Source: Gammaproteobacteria bacterium
GTDB taxonomy: Bacteria; Pseudomonadota; Gammaproteobacteria; DSM-26407
Direction of reading: 5' to 3'
DNA length: 7,364 nt
Assembly (NCBI GenBank): GCA_028694565.1
Contig: JAQVKR010000128.1
Span: forward strand, 1 to 7,364
Shown one piece after another: positions 1-6,216 of the stretch. Numbering within the stretch: the stretch's first letter is position 1; each line of letters starts with the position of its first letter. A program made the translations under genes and the position numbers. The notes beneath the pieces are model-generated. The model did not search any database and had not been told where the DNA came from. It was given only the letters and a program-made list of their open reading frames with translations.

Positions 1-77
1 ATGCCCCGCAGGCGCCGCCCCTCCAGGAAGGGGGCGATGCCGCGGCGGGTGGTTTCGACCTCTGGCAGTTCGGGCAT
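1..77 (-). CDS. mutM: Formamidopyrimidine-DNA glycosylase, N-terminal fragment (runs off the window)
   Basis: The minus strand from base 77 reads MPELPEVETTRRGI and continues to residue 25, where the window ends. This opening is the near-invariant N-terminus of Fpg/MutM. After Met removal Pro2 is the Schiff-base nucleophile, and Glu3 and Glu6 belong to the conserved catalytic N-terminal helix. The family excises 8-oxoguanine and formamidopyrimidines from oxidised DNA and then cleaves the strand (base excision repair, cytoplasm). Only 25 codons are visible, so the C-terminal zinc finger cannot be checked. The start is certain because the nucleophile must be residue 2. No Shine-Dalgarno is visible: the bases just upstream are a short spacer and then an 8-bp tandem repeat. 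The gene lies 175 bases after the DUF4340 gene on the same strand and may be read through from that operon or have its own promoter. Confidence 0.95.
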   Translation of the reverse strand, partial: MPELPEVETTRRGIAPFLEGRRLRG

Positions 78-82
78 GATTG

Positions 83-126
83 GCGTGAGTGCGTGAGTGC
101 GTGAGTGCGTGAGTGCGTGAGTGCGT
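83..126. repeat. 8-bp tandem repeat, five and a half copies, in the mutM leader
   Basis: The unit GCGTGAGT (ACTCACGC on the mutM strand) occurs five times without a mismatch, followed by a half unit. The array ends 5 bases before the mutM start codon, in the space where a ribosome binding site would be expected. The unit length is not a multiple of three, but the array lies outside the coding frame, so copy-number change would alter leader length and structure, not the protein. Confidence 0.97.
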
Positions 127-127
127 C

Positions 128-149
128 GTGGGGCCGGATTCATCCGGCC
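128..149 (+). repeat. REP-like palindrome, forward copy
   Basis: A G+C-rich hairpin with a 7-bp stem (GGCCGGA/TCCGGCC) and the loop TTCA, preceded by GTGGG. It matches the reverse-oriented copy at 178-200 at 16 of 20 positions. The two copies share the core CGGATTCATCCG (here at 135-146), so they form a 12-bp inverted repeat pair about 33 bases apart. The layout resembles the paired REP (BIME) elements of gammaproteobacteria. Confidence 0.7.
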
Positions 150-177
150 GGGCAGGGCGACGGATCCGGCGCCGCCG

Positions 178-200
178 TGCGGATGAATCCGCGCCTACAA
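178..200 (-). repeat. REP-like palindrome with GTAG head, reverse copy
   Basis: On the minus strand this reads TTGTAGGCGCGG followed by ATTCATCCGCAC: a GTAG tetranucleotide, then a hairpin with stem GCGGA/TCCGC and loop TTCA. A GTAG head followed by an imperfect palindrome is the known signature of REP sequences mobilised by REP-associated tyrosine transposases (RAYT). No such transposase is in the window. The copy lies downstream of the DUF4340 gene, so its hairpin may also attenuate or protect that transcript; there is no U-tract for a classical terminator. Confidence 0.75.
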
Positions 201-202
201 TC

Positions 203-244
203 CTTTTCCCTTTTCCCTTTTCCCTTATCGAACACGGAACACGG
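203..244 (-). repeat. Heptanucleotide-register repeat block
   Basis: Read on the minus strand, 42 bases fall into six successive 7-mers: CCGTGTT twice, then CGATAAG once, then GGAAAAG three times. Both repeated units keep the same 7-base phase, and the middle unit differs from GGAAAAG at two positions. It begins 8 bases beyond the DUF4340 stop codon and runs almost into the reverse REP copy. No coding or terminator function is visible. Confidence 0.85.
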
Positions 245-252
245 TATCAATC

Positions 253-1098
253 TCACTCCGCCGTCCCGGGCAGCCGCAGCAGTTCCTCCGCCATCCGGGC
301 CGGCAGGTGGTAGGTGAGCCGGCTGTCGACCGTGGTGAGGCGGAGCTCCCGTTCGTCCTGCTCCAGGGTGAACTCCAGCGCGGCCGGCGCGCCGTCCAGG
401 CGCAGGCTGATCCGCTCTCCGGCGGGGAGCGTTTCCGCGCGGCTCACGCGCAGGGCGCTCAGGCCGCGCCAGTGCTCCAGCAGGGCCTGGATGGCGTCCT
501 GGGAGACCGGGCCGGCGCCGTTTTCCACCCTCCAGGCCCCGCTGTCCGCCCGCGACAGGGCGAGGGACGGCAGTCTCAGCGCCGTCAGCCGCGCGCCGGG
601 GGGCAGGGGTGCCGGGTCCACCAGGCCCGCCGCGCCGGCGGCCAGGTGGCGGTAGGCATCCTCCCGGACCAGGTGGACCGTATCGTCCCGCCGCAGGTAG
701 CGGCGCATGTCCAGGGGCTCGGTGTCGCCGAGGGCGATCCAGGCCCCGTCCAGCGCCACGCGCACCCGGGGCGGGGCGAGTCCCATCGGCTTCAGGTCCA
801 GCGCGTCGGCGTCCAGCCGGGCGGTGCTCGGCGATCGGCACATGGAGAGAATGCCGCTGACCCGGTAGGCGCTCGCGCGGGCGCTGAAGGGCGCCTCCAG
901 GCGCCAGCCGTCCGCGCTTTTCGCCAGGACGACGGGCTCCGCGTCCTCGCGCTCGATCCGGATCCGCGCCACGGCATCGGGATCGCATCCCACCGCCGCC
1001 GCCTCCACCGCCTCATCGCCGCGCTCCTGCAGGGCCAGCAGCGCCAGGGCGCCCACCAGCAGGAGCAGGAACAGGTTCAGGAGCAGGCGTTGGCGCAT
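253..1098 (-). CDS. DUF4340-domain membrane-anchored protein, accessory to the ABC operon
   Basis: A 281-residue protein with an N-terminal hydrophobic anchor at about residues 5-23 after a short Arg-rich start (MRQR), so it is probably membrane-anchored with the rest in the periplasm. There is no lipobox cysteine. The remainder shows the tryptophan-containing repeats of DUF4340, for example DGWRLEAPFSARASAYRV at about 64-80 and GAWRVENGAGPVSQDAIQALL at about 188-207, each followed by a helix that would pack on a beta sheet. The family has no established biochemical activity but commonly sits beside GldG-type ABC genes. It starts 24 bases after the GldG-family stop and is the last gene of the cassette. 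No strong Shine-Dalgarno precedes the ATG; the start is chosen because it yields a proper signal anchor. Assignment to DUF4340 rests on sequence character and context. Confidence 0.8.
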   Translation of the reverse strand: MRQRLLLNLFLLLLVGALALLALQERGDEAVEAAAVGCDPDAVARIRIEREDAEPVVLAKSADGWRLEAPFSARASAYRVSGILSMCRSPSTARLDADALDLKPMGLAPPRVRVALDGAWIALGDTEPLDMRRYLRRDDTVHLVREDAYRHLAAGAAGLVDPAPLPPGARLTALRLPSLALSRADSGAWRVENGAGPVSQDAIQALLEHWRGLSALRVSRAETLPAGERISLRLDGAPAALEFTLEQDERELRLTTVDSRLTYHLPARMAEELLRLPGTAE

Positions 1099-1122
1099 GG
1101 CGGCGGATTCGGTCGGCTGCGC

Positions 1123-2487
1123 TCAGCGCCGCCGCCGGCGCCACCACAGGGTCAGCCCGGCCGCGAGCAGTCCCAGGGGCAGGAGCAGCAGGAAGACCAC
1201 CACGATGCCGATGGAGGCGGCGGTGGAGAGCTCCAGGCTGAGATCCGGCGCCACGCGGGTGGGTATGGCGACCAGGCGATCGTCGCCGGCGAGCCAGTTC
1301 ATCGCGGCCAGGCCCAGGTCCAGGTTGGCGCCATTGCCCAGGTAGCTATTGGAGAGGAAGTCGCCGTCGCCGATGACCAGCACCCGCTGCTCCCCGCCGG
1401 CCGCGCCGGGCGCGGCGTCCTGCGCCCGGGTGAGCGCGACGCCCAGCAGCAGCGGGCCGGGGCGCTCGTCGGTGCCCTCGTCGTAGCGCACCTCGCCCTC
1501 CAGCCCGCCCAGCTCGGTCCAGCTGCGGGCCTGGGTCTCCAGCACCGGCGTTGCCTGCCACGCGCCGCCCGGCTCCACCTCCAGCGCCGCGGCCTGGGGA
1601 AACAGGCTGGTGGCCTGGAGGCCGGCGGTGACGGGGTGCGGCGGATAGCCGGTCACCAGGGCAAAGGCGGGATCGCCGATGCCGAACAGCTGGGTGGTGG
1701 CATCCACGATGCGTCCGGGCAGGAAGCGCACGCCGAGGCTCTCGGCGATGCTCTCCAGGCCGTGCAGCGGGCCGGGGTCCCCCAGCCACAGCAGGTTGCC
1801 GCCCCGCTCCAGGTAGCCGCGGATCAGGTCGGCCTCGCCCGGGAGGAGATCGGCGGCGGGGCCGGCGATCACCAGTACGGCGGTATTGTCGGGAATGGCG
1901 CCGGTGGCGGCCAGGTTCACCTGCTGGGCCTTGAGGCCGGTCTGCGCCAGGCGCCGGGTCCAGTCGCCGAGGTCGTGGTTGGCCTCGCCCGCGGGCGCGC
2001 GCTCACCGTGTCCGGAGAGGAACACCAGCCAGCGATCCCCGCGCCGCGCCATGCGGTAGAGGGCGTTGGTGATCGGCTGCTCGGCGGGGTTCGCCAGGAC
2101 CTCCTGCCGCCCCTGGTAGCGGAGCACCAGGCTGCCCTCGGCGCTGATGTCGAGCTCCCGCACCTGTTCCGGAACGGTGTCGGGGTTGATGAACGCGAGC
2201 GTGAAGTCCGGCTTGATGCGCTGGTAGCGTCCCACCAGTTCGCGGATATGGCGCCGCAGCGCCTCGTTCTCGCGGGCGTAGGCCGTCACCTCCACCGGCC
2301 CCTCCAGGCTGGCCGTGAGCTCGCGGCTGGCCTGGCTGAGGGTGTTGCGCCCAGCCGCGGTCCAGTCCGTCACGAGGTAGTGGCGCTGGGCGAGCCAGCC
2401 CAGCAGCCCGATGAGGGCCAGGAACAGGACCAGGAAGGCCAGGTTCTGGAGGCGGAGCTGCCGGCGGGAACGGGGGGTGATGTCCAT
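1123..2487 (-). CDS. GldG-family ABC transporter auxiliary protein
   Basis: A 454-residue protein with a membrane helix at about 14-33, a large extracytoplasmic region, a second helix at about 425-447 and a terminal arginine run on the cytoplasmic side. The central region is of the ABC_transp_aux type: RWLVFLSGHGERAP at about 152-165 holds the family's conserved GHGE, AVLVIAGPAADLLPGEADLIRGYLERGGNLLWL follows (about 203-235), and VLVIGDGDFLSNSYL (about 369-383) then NLDLGLAAMNWLAGDD (about 388-403) close the domain. In Bacteroidetes GldG works with GldA and GldF in gliding and secretion; in proteobacteria the role is unknown. The gene begins 7 bases after the permease stop and is followed 24 bases later by the DUF4340 gene, so it is translationally close-packed. 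Ribosome binding is weak (GAGA about 5 bases upstream), consistent with coupling to the permease. Confidence 0.88.
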   Translation of the reverse strand: MDITPRSRRQLRLQNLAFLVLFLALIGLLGWLAQRHYLVTDWTAAGRNTLSQASRELTASLEGPVEVTAYARENEALRRHIRELVGRYQRIKPDFTLAFINPDTVPEQVRELDISAEGSLVLRYQGRQEVLANPAEQPITNALYRMARRGDRWLVFLSGHGERAPAGEANHDLGDWTRRLAQTGLKAQQVNLAATGAIPDNTAVLVIAGPAADLLPGEADLIRGYLERGGNLLWLGDPGPLHGLESIAESLGVRFLPGRIVDATTQLFGIGDPAFALVTGYPPHPVTAGLQATSLFPQAAALEVEPGGAWQATPVLETQARSWTELGGLEGEVRYDEGTDERPGPLLLGVALTRAQDAAPGAAGGEQRVLVIGDGDFLSNSYLGNGANLDLGLAAMNWLAGDDRLVAIPTRVAPDLSLELSTAASIGIVVVFLLLLPLGLLAAGLTLWWRRRRR

Positions 2488-2494
2488 CGGTCTC

Positions 2495-3253
2495 TCAGTT
2501 CTGCAAGCGGTCGGAATCCAGCCGGCGGATGCTGAGCACCAGGAAGGCGAGGATGAACAGGGCGAAGTAGGCCAGGTCGCGGCTGTCCACCGCGCCGGTG
2601 AGCAGGGATTCGTAGTGGCGCAGCAGCGACAGCCCGCGCAGCGCGGCGCTCTCGCCGCTCTCCGCCAGGCCGCCGGCCCAGTCCAGGATCCAGAGCAGCA
2701 GCAGGGCCCCGAAGGTGCCGACCGCGGCCACGGTGGGCTGGGGCGTCAGTGCCGACATGAACAGGCCCAGCGCGGCGAAGCTCGCCAGCAGCAGCGCCAG
2801 TCCCAGCAGGCCCGCCGCCAGCAGGCCGAAGTCGAGGCCGCCGCCCAGCAGCAGCGACAGCGGCATGGCGGCGATGAGCGCCAGCATGATGCCGAGAAAC
2901 GCCAGCAGTCCCAGGTACTTGCCGAGAACGATCTCGGTCATGGTCAGCGGGGCGGAGAGCAGCAGGCTGAGGGTCTGGCCGCGCCGCTCGTCGCTGATGA
3001 GGCGCATGGTGAGCAGCGGGACCACCAGCAGCAGCACGATGGCGGCGTTGCCCAGCAGGGGCACGGCGACGATGTCGGTGAGCCCCCGCGGGCTGTCCAG
3101 CTGCTGCAGCAGCGGCTGCCACTGCATGAACAGCTCGATCTGGGCCAGGAACATCCACGCCAGGATGAACTGCACCACCGCCAGCACCGCCCAGGCCAGC
3201 GGCGAGAGGAACAGCCGGCGCAGCTCATGGGCCGCCAGGGTGAAGACCATCAT
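2495..3253 (-). CDS. ABC-2 type permease (GldF-like)
   Basis: A 252-residue integral membrane protein with six predicted helices at about 16-38, 61-83, 113-136, 142-165, 174-193 and 227-242. The cytoplasmic motif MRLISDERRGQTLSLLLSAP at about 83-102 is the hallmark of the ABC-2 family (the DE-R-G-T-LLL-P element that contacts the ATPase). Length and topology match GldF/NosY-like permeases. Its first ATG overlaps the ATPase stop as ATGA, so the two proteins are probably made by coupled translation in equal amounts. A second ATG follows at once (MMVF); the first is preferred because of the overlap. The protein should form the membrane half of the transporter as a homodimer. The substrate cannot be read from the sequence. 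Confidence 0.92.
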   Translation of the reverse strand: MMVFTLAAHELRRLFLSPLAWAVLAVVQFILAWMFLAQIELFMQWQPLLQQLDSPRGLTDIVAVPLLGNAAIVLLLVVPLLTMRLISDERRGQTLSLLLSAPLTMTEIVLGKYLGLLAFLGIMLALIAAMPLSLLLGGGLDFGLLAAGLLGLALLLASFAALGLFMSALTPQPTVAAVGTFGALLLLWILDWAGGLAESGESAALRGLSLLRHYESLLTGAVDSRDLAYFALFILAFLVLSIRRLDSDRLQN

Positions 3254-4200
3254 GCCGCGTTCTCCGCGCGGTTGCCGTCCTGGTGGACCAGCTCCACGAA
3301 CACCTGCTCGAGGGTGCGCCGCTCCGGGCTCAACTCGGTGAGGCCCCAGCCCCGCTCCACCGCCAGCCGCGCCAGCGCGGCGGCCGGTTCCGCGTCGGGG
3401 CCGTGGCAGACCCGCAGGCGGCCCCCGCCCAGATCCTGGATCGAGGTGACGCCGGGCAGCGCCGCGATGGCGGCCGTATCCGCGGGGGGCTGTTCGAAGG
3501 CGACCCGCAGACCCGTCTCGCCCAGTCCGCGGTTCAGATCCTCCAGGCTCTCGCTCAGGACCAGCCGGCCGCGGTCGATGATGAGCACCCGGCTGCACAC
3601 GGTCTGTACCTCGGGCAGGATATGGGTGGAGAGGATCACGCTGTGCTCCCGCCCCAGCTCGGCGATGAGGGCGCGGATCTCGCGGATCTGGATGGGATCG
3701 AGGCCCACGGTGGGCTCGTCCAGGATGACCACCGGCGGGGTGTGGATGATGGCCTGGGCGATGCCGACCCGCTGCTGGAAGCCCTTGGAGAGGTTGCCGA
3801 TGAGGCGCCCGCCCGCCGACTCCAGGCCGCAGCGCGACTTCGCCCGCCCGACGGCGGCCCGCGCCTCCCGCCGGGGGATGCGGTTGAGCCGGGCGCACAG
3901 CGCCAGGTACTCGTCCACCGTCAGCTCCCGGTAGAGCGGCGGCTGCTCGGGCAGGTAGCCGACGCAGCCCTTGGCGGCCCGGGGGCGCTCCAGCAGATCG
4001 ATGCCGTTGAGGGTGATGCGGCCCGTGGTGGGGGCCAGGTTGCCGGTGAGCATCTGCATGGTGGTGGACTTGCCGGCGCCGTTGGGACCGAGGAAGCCGA
4101 GCACCTCCCCCCGGCGGACCTCGAAGCTCACGCCGTCCACGGCCCGGAGCGCGCCGAAGTGGCGGGAGAGGTGTTCCACGCGGATCAGAATGTCGTCCAT
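3250..4200 (-). CDS. ABC transporter ATP-binding protein (GldA/NosF-like)
   Basis: A 316-residue nucleotide-binding subunit with all catalytic elements intact: Walker A GPNGAGKST at 38-46, Q-loop Gln86 in GYLPEQPPLY, signature LSKGFQQR at 137-144, Walker B VVILDEP at 157-163 with Glu162 as catalytic base, D-loop GLDP and H-loop His193. A further 100 or so residues form the C-terminal extension typical of ABC-2 exporter ATPases, ending in LEQVFVELV. It would be cytoplasmic and power the permease encoded next to it. It is the first gene of the cassette and its stop codon overlaps the permease start. Leader signals are odd: the best promoter match is so close that the message would be nearly leaderless, and the only purine-rich run (GAGGGGG) lies about 15 bases upstream. 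NosF-like copper-enzyme maturation is an alternative subfamily, but no other nos gene is present. Confidence 0.94.
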   Translation of the reverse strand: MDDILIRVEHLSRHFGALRAVDGVSFEVRRGEVLGFLGPNGAGKSTTMQMLTGNLAPTTGRITLNGIDLLERPRAAKGCVGYLPEQPPLYRELTVDEYLALCARLNRIPRREARAAVGRAKSRCGLESAGGRLIGNLSKGFQQRVGIAQAIIHTPPVVILDEPTVGLDPIQIREIRALIAELGREHSVILSTHILPEVQTVCSRVLIIDRGRLVLSESLEDLNRGLGETGLRVAFEQPPADTAAIAALPGVTSIQDLGGGRLRVCHGPDAEPAAALARLAVERGWGLTELSPERRTLEQVFVELVHQDGNRAENAA

Positions 4201-4473
4201 GGCCGCGTATTATTCCCCCTCGGTGGCGGCGCACTCAAGGGCCGGGCTCGTCACCCCGCGCGGAGCCGGGCCCCCCGGGGGCCGTAAAAGGCTGCGGGGG
4301 GGGAGTTCTCGCCGATCCCCACGCCGATGATCGGGCGCGGGTCCCGGCGCCGCGGGCCGGGCCGGCCGGGCTGGACCTGATGGCTTCCCTCGTCTACCAT
4401 CGGGCTCTATACCTTATGGCGTTTGTAGGTTATTGCCGCCGCGCCCGGCAGTCTCTCCCGGAACCGGACACCC
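4201..4473. other. Divergent GC-rich intergenic region between the ABC operon and desA
   Basis: No reading frame here looks like a gene. It holds the leader of the ABC operon at its left edge and of desA at its right. A G/C palindrome at 4269-4283 (GGCCCCC-GGGGGCC type) and a run of GGCC/GGGCC motifs at about 4349-4371 could form strong hairpins. On the desA side TATACC at 4408-4413 is a possible -10 hexamer, but no convincing -35 is seen, so the desA promoter is not assigned. Upstream of the desA ATG only a weak GGAA is found at about 4460-4463. Confidence 0.6.
4209..4238 (-). promoter_or_regulatory. Candidate sigma70 promoter of the ABC-GldG-DUF4340 operon
   Basis: On the minus strand TTGAGT (4238-4233, four of six to consensus) is followed after 18 bases by AATAAT (4214-4209, five of six). 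Transcription would start about 6-7 bases downstream, around 4202, only one or two bases before the ATG at 4200. That implies a leaderless or near-leaderless message, or that the real promoter is farther upstream and this is an AT-rich coincidence. It is the only AT-rich patch in the surrounding sequence. Confidence 0.4.
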
Positions 4474-5652
4474 ATGATGCTGAACGGACTGCTTGATCTG
4501 TCCCTCGGCGGCCTCATCGCCGCCACCCTGCTGCTGACCCACGTGACCATCGTCGCCGTGACCGTCTTTCTGCACCGTCACCAGGCCCACCGGGCCCTGA
4601 CCCTGCACCCGGTCGTGAGCCACTTCTTCCGTTTCTGGCTGTGGCTGACCAGCGGCATGGTGACCCGCGAATGGGTGGCGGTGCACCGCAAGCACCATGC
4701 CGCCTGCGAAACCGAGTCCGATCCCCACAGCCCGCAGGTGCTCGGCATCCGCAAGGTGCTGTGGACCGGGGCGGAGGTCTACCGCGAGGCCGCCCGCGAC
4801 GAGGCGATGCTGGAGCAGTTCGGCCGCGGCACCCCCGAGGACTGGATCGAGCGCAACCTCTACCGCCGCCACAGCGGGCTGGGCATCGCGCTCATGCTCG
4901 TCCTCGACCTGCTGCTGTTCGGCGTGGCGGGCATCACCGTCTGGGCGGTGCAGATGATCTGGATTCCTCTGTTCGCCGCCGGGGTCATCAACGGCCTGGG
5001 GCACTGGTGGGGCTACCGCAACTTCGAGTGCCCCGACGCCTCCACCAACCTGGCGCCCTGGGGCATCCTCATCGGCGGCGAGGAGCTGCACAACAACCAC
5101 CATGCCCACGGCGGCTCGGCGCGGCTCTCCCACCGCTGGTGGGAATTCGACATCGGCTGGATGTACATCCGCCTGCTCCAGGCCCTGGGGCTGGCCCGGG
5201 TCAGGAGCGTCTCCCCGCGGACGGTGTTCCGGCCGGGGAAGGGGCTGCCGGACGTGGATACCCTGGGCGCGGTGCTGAGCAACCGGTTCCAGGTGCTGGC
5301 CCGGTACGGGCGCGAGGTGGCGCTGCCGGTGCTGCGTCAGGAGATGGCCCAGGCGGACGCCTCCGTGCGCGGCCGGCTGCGCCAGGCCCGCGCGGCCCTG
5401 GTGCGGGACGACTCCCTGGTGAGCGAGGAGGCGCGCCGGCGCTTGCAGGCGGTACTCGAGCGCAGCGGCGAGCTGAGGGTGGTGTACCAGTTCCGCGAAC
5501 GGCTGCAGGCGGTGTGGAACCGCTCGGCCGCCTCCCAGAAGGAGCGCCTGGAGGCGCTCCAGGAGTGGTGCGCGCAGGCCGAGGCGACCGGCATCCGGGC
5601 GCTGCAGCGGTTCGCTGGCCGGCTGCGCGGCTACTCCCTGGGCGCGGCCTGA
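4474..5652 (+). CDS. desA: Membrane-bound fatty acid desaturase (DesA type, probable delta-9)
   Basis: A 392-residue di-iron integral membrane desaturase. All three histidine clusters are present: HRHQAH at 34-39, HRKHH at 71-75 and HNNHH at 206-210. Further family landmarks are NGLGHWWGYRNFE at about 173-185 and GILIGGEELHNNHH at 197-210. Hydrophobic segments lie at about 10-32, 47-63, 136-157 and 160-176. The enzyme inserts a double bond into acyl chains of membrane lipids with O2 and an external electron donor. From about residue 260 a charged, mainly helical tail of some 130 residues follows; this is also present in Pseudomonas DesA, which has a similar length, so it is not a fusion. The first of two adjacent ATGs is preferred since the homologous proteins begin one residue before xxNGxLDLS in the same way. 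It is the only plus-strand gene here, ending before a shared terminator. No redox partner gene is adjacent. Confidence 0.93.
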   Translation: MMLNGLLDLSLGGLIAATLLLTHVTIVAVTVFLHRHQAHRALTLHPVVSHFFRFWLWLTSGMVTREWVAVHRKHHAACETESDPHSPQVLGIRKVLWTGAEVYREAARDEAMLEQFGRGTPEDWIERNLYRRHSGLGIALMLVLDLLLFGVAGITVWAVQMIWIPLFAAGVINGLGHWWGYRNFECPDASTNLAPWGILIGGEELHNNHHAHGGSARLSHRWWEFDIGWMYIRLLQALGLARVRSVSPRTVFRPGKGLPDVDTLGAVLSNRFQVLARYGREVALPVLRQEMAQADASVRGRLRQARAALVRDDSLVSEEARRRLQAVLERSGELRVVYQFRERLQAVWNRSAASQKERLEALQEWCAQAEATGIRALQRFAGRLRGYSLGAA

Positions 5653-5681
5653 CCCGGGAGGGACCGGCGGATGCCGCCCGC

Positions 5682-5719
5682 CCACGAAAAAGCCCGGCTT
5701 GGACCGGGCTTTTTCGTGG
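5682..5719. terminator. Bidirectional intrinsic terminator between desA and rpmG
   Basis: A perfect 16-bp stem (CCACGAAAAAGCCCGG with its complement) around the 6-base loop CTTGGA. The GC core CCCGG is flanked by A5 on the left and T5 on the right, so a U-tract follows the GC stem in both directions. It lies 30 bases after the desA stop and 24 bases after the rpmG stop, and so ends both convergent transcripts. Confidence 0.93.
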
Positions 5720-5742
5720 AGGCCGTAGCGCGCGGAAGCGGA

Positions 5743-5910
5743 TTACTTGATCTTCGCTTCCTTGTAGAGCACGTGCTTGCGTACCACCGGATCGTATTTC
5801 TTCATTTCCAGCTTGTTGGGCGTGGTCTTCTTGTTCTTGGTGGTCGTGTAGAAATGACCGGTCTCGGCGCTGGACACCAGCTTGATCTTGTCGCGAGCGG
5901 ATTTTGCCAT
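5743..5910 (-). CDS. rpmG: 50S ribosomal protein L33 (cysteine-free type)
   Basis: A 55-residue basic protein, [18 protein letters not shown]... to ...YKEAKIK, nearly collinear with E. coli L33, including [10 protein letters not shown] at 18-27 and the [16 protein letters not shown] ending. It contains no cysteine, so it is the zinc-independent (C-minus) form. L33 sits in the large subunit near the E site. The gene follows rpmB by 15 bases and has a good ribosome binding site, GGGAGG, 9 bases before the ATG, so rpmB and rpmG form one transcript ending at the terminator at 5682-5719. In E. coli the next gene of this operon is mutM; here mutM lies more than 5 kb away beyond desA and an ABC operon. 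Confidence 0.98.
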   Translation of the reverse strand: MAKSARDKIKLVSSAETGHFYTTTKNKKTTPNKLEMKKYDPVVRKHVLYKEAKIK

Positions 5911-5925
5911 GGCGGTTGCCCTCCC

Positions 5926-6162
5926 TTAGACCTTCTCACCGCGGGCGCGCAGGTCGGTGAGGACCGCGTCGATGCCCTTCTTGTCGATGATGCGCAGGCC
6001 CTTGCCGGAGACGCGCAGGCTCACCCAGCGCTTCTCGCTCTCGACCCAGAACCGGCGATCGTGCAGGTTGGGCAGAAAACGGCGACGGGTCTTGTTGTGG
6101 GCGTGGGAAACGTTGTTCCCTGCCACCGGGCGCTTGCCGGTGACCTGACAAACTCTGGACAT
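5926..6162 (-). CDS. rpmB: 50S ribosomal protein L28
   Basis: A 78-residue protein with the classical opening [21 protein letters not shown] and the conserved [20 protein letters not shown] and [18 protein letters not shown] blocks, the same length as E. coli L28. It is a structural component of the large ribosomal subunit. The reading frame is open upstream, but the start is fixed by homology and by a Shine-Dalgarno GGAGG 8 bases before this ATG. A sigma70 promoter with extended -10 lies about 55-85 bases upstream and a small hairpin is in the 5' leader. It is cotranscribed with rpmG. radC, upstream on the same strand, is separated by 333 bases that contain a repeat, so read-through from radC is possible but not needed. 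Confidence 0.98.
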   Translation of the reverse strand: MSRVCQVTGKRPVAGNNVSHAHNKTRRRFLPNLHDRRFWVESEKRWVSLRVSGKGLRIIDKKGIDAVLTDLRARGEKV

Positions 6163-6186
6163 CGCTACAGCCTCCATGATTCTTTC

Positions 6187-6201
6187 CCGGCAGCATGCCG
6201 G
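6187..6201 (-). promoter_or_regulatory. Small hairpin in the rpmB-rpmG 5' leader
   Basis: CCGGCA and TGCCGG form a perfect 6-bp stem with a 3-base loop, located between the predicted transcription start (about 6209) and the Shine-Dalgarno of rpmB. Leader structures are sometimes used for ribosomal protein autocontrol, but no control of this kind is established here. Confidence 0.4.
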
Positions 6202-6216
6202 TACGGCGAGCTGGGC

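Noticed and set aside
83..126. CRISPR array
   Set aside because: The units are directly tandem, 8 bp long, with no spacers and no cas genes nearby.
105..317. Short overlapping plus-strand frames starting within the 8-bp array
   Set aside because: The starts are repeats of the array unit and the frames run through REP palindromes into the DUF4340 gene end; nothing suggests a protein.
307..2535. Plus-strand open frame of 742 codons opposite the GldG and DUF4340 genes
   Set aside because: Its product is a low-complexity Gly/Gln/Ala/His-rich string without domains, while the opposite strand has clear membrane helices and family motifs. It is an artefact of high GC.
2411..3934. Plus-strand open frame of 507 codons opposite the permease and ATPase
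   Set aside because: It is a Gln/Arg/Ala-rich low-complexity product crossing two real genes, with no domain.
5520..5652. Possible extra domain fused to the desaturase C-terminus
   Set aside because: The helical tail is also present in Pseudomonas DesA of similar length, so it is normal for the subfamily.
4414..5685. Minus-strand open frame of 423 codons across desA
   Set aside because: The product is Pro/Gln/His-rich with no recognisable domain. The plus strand encodes all three desaturase histidine boxes.
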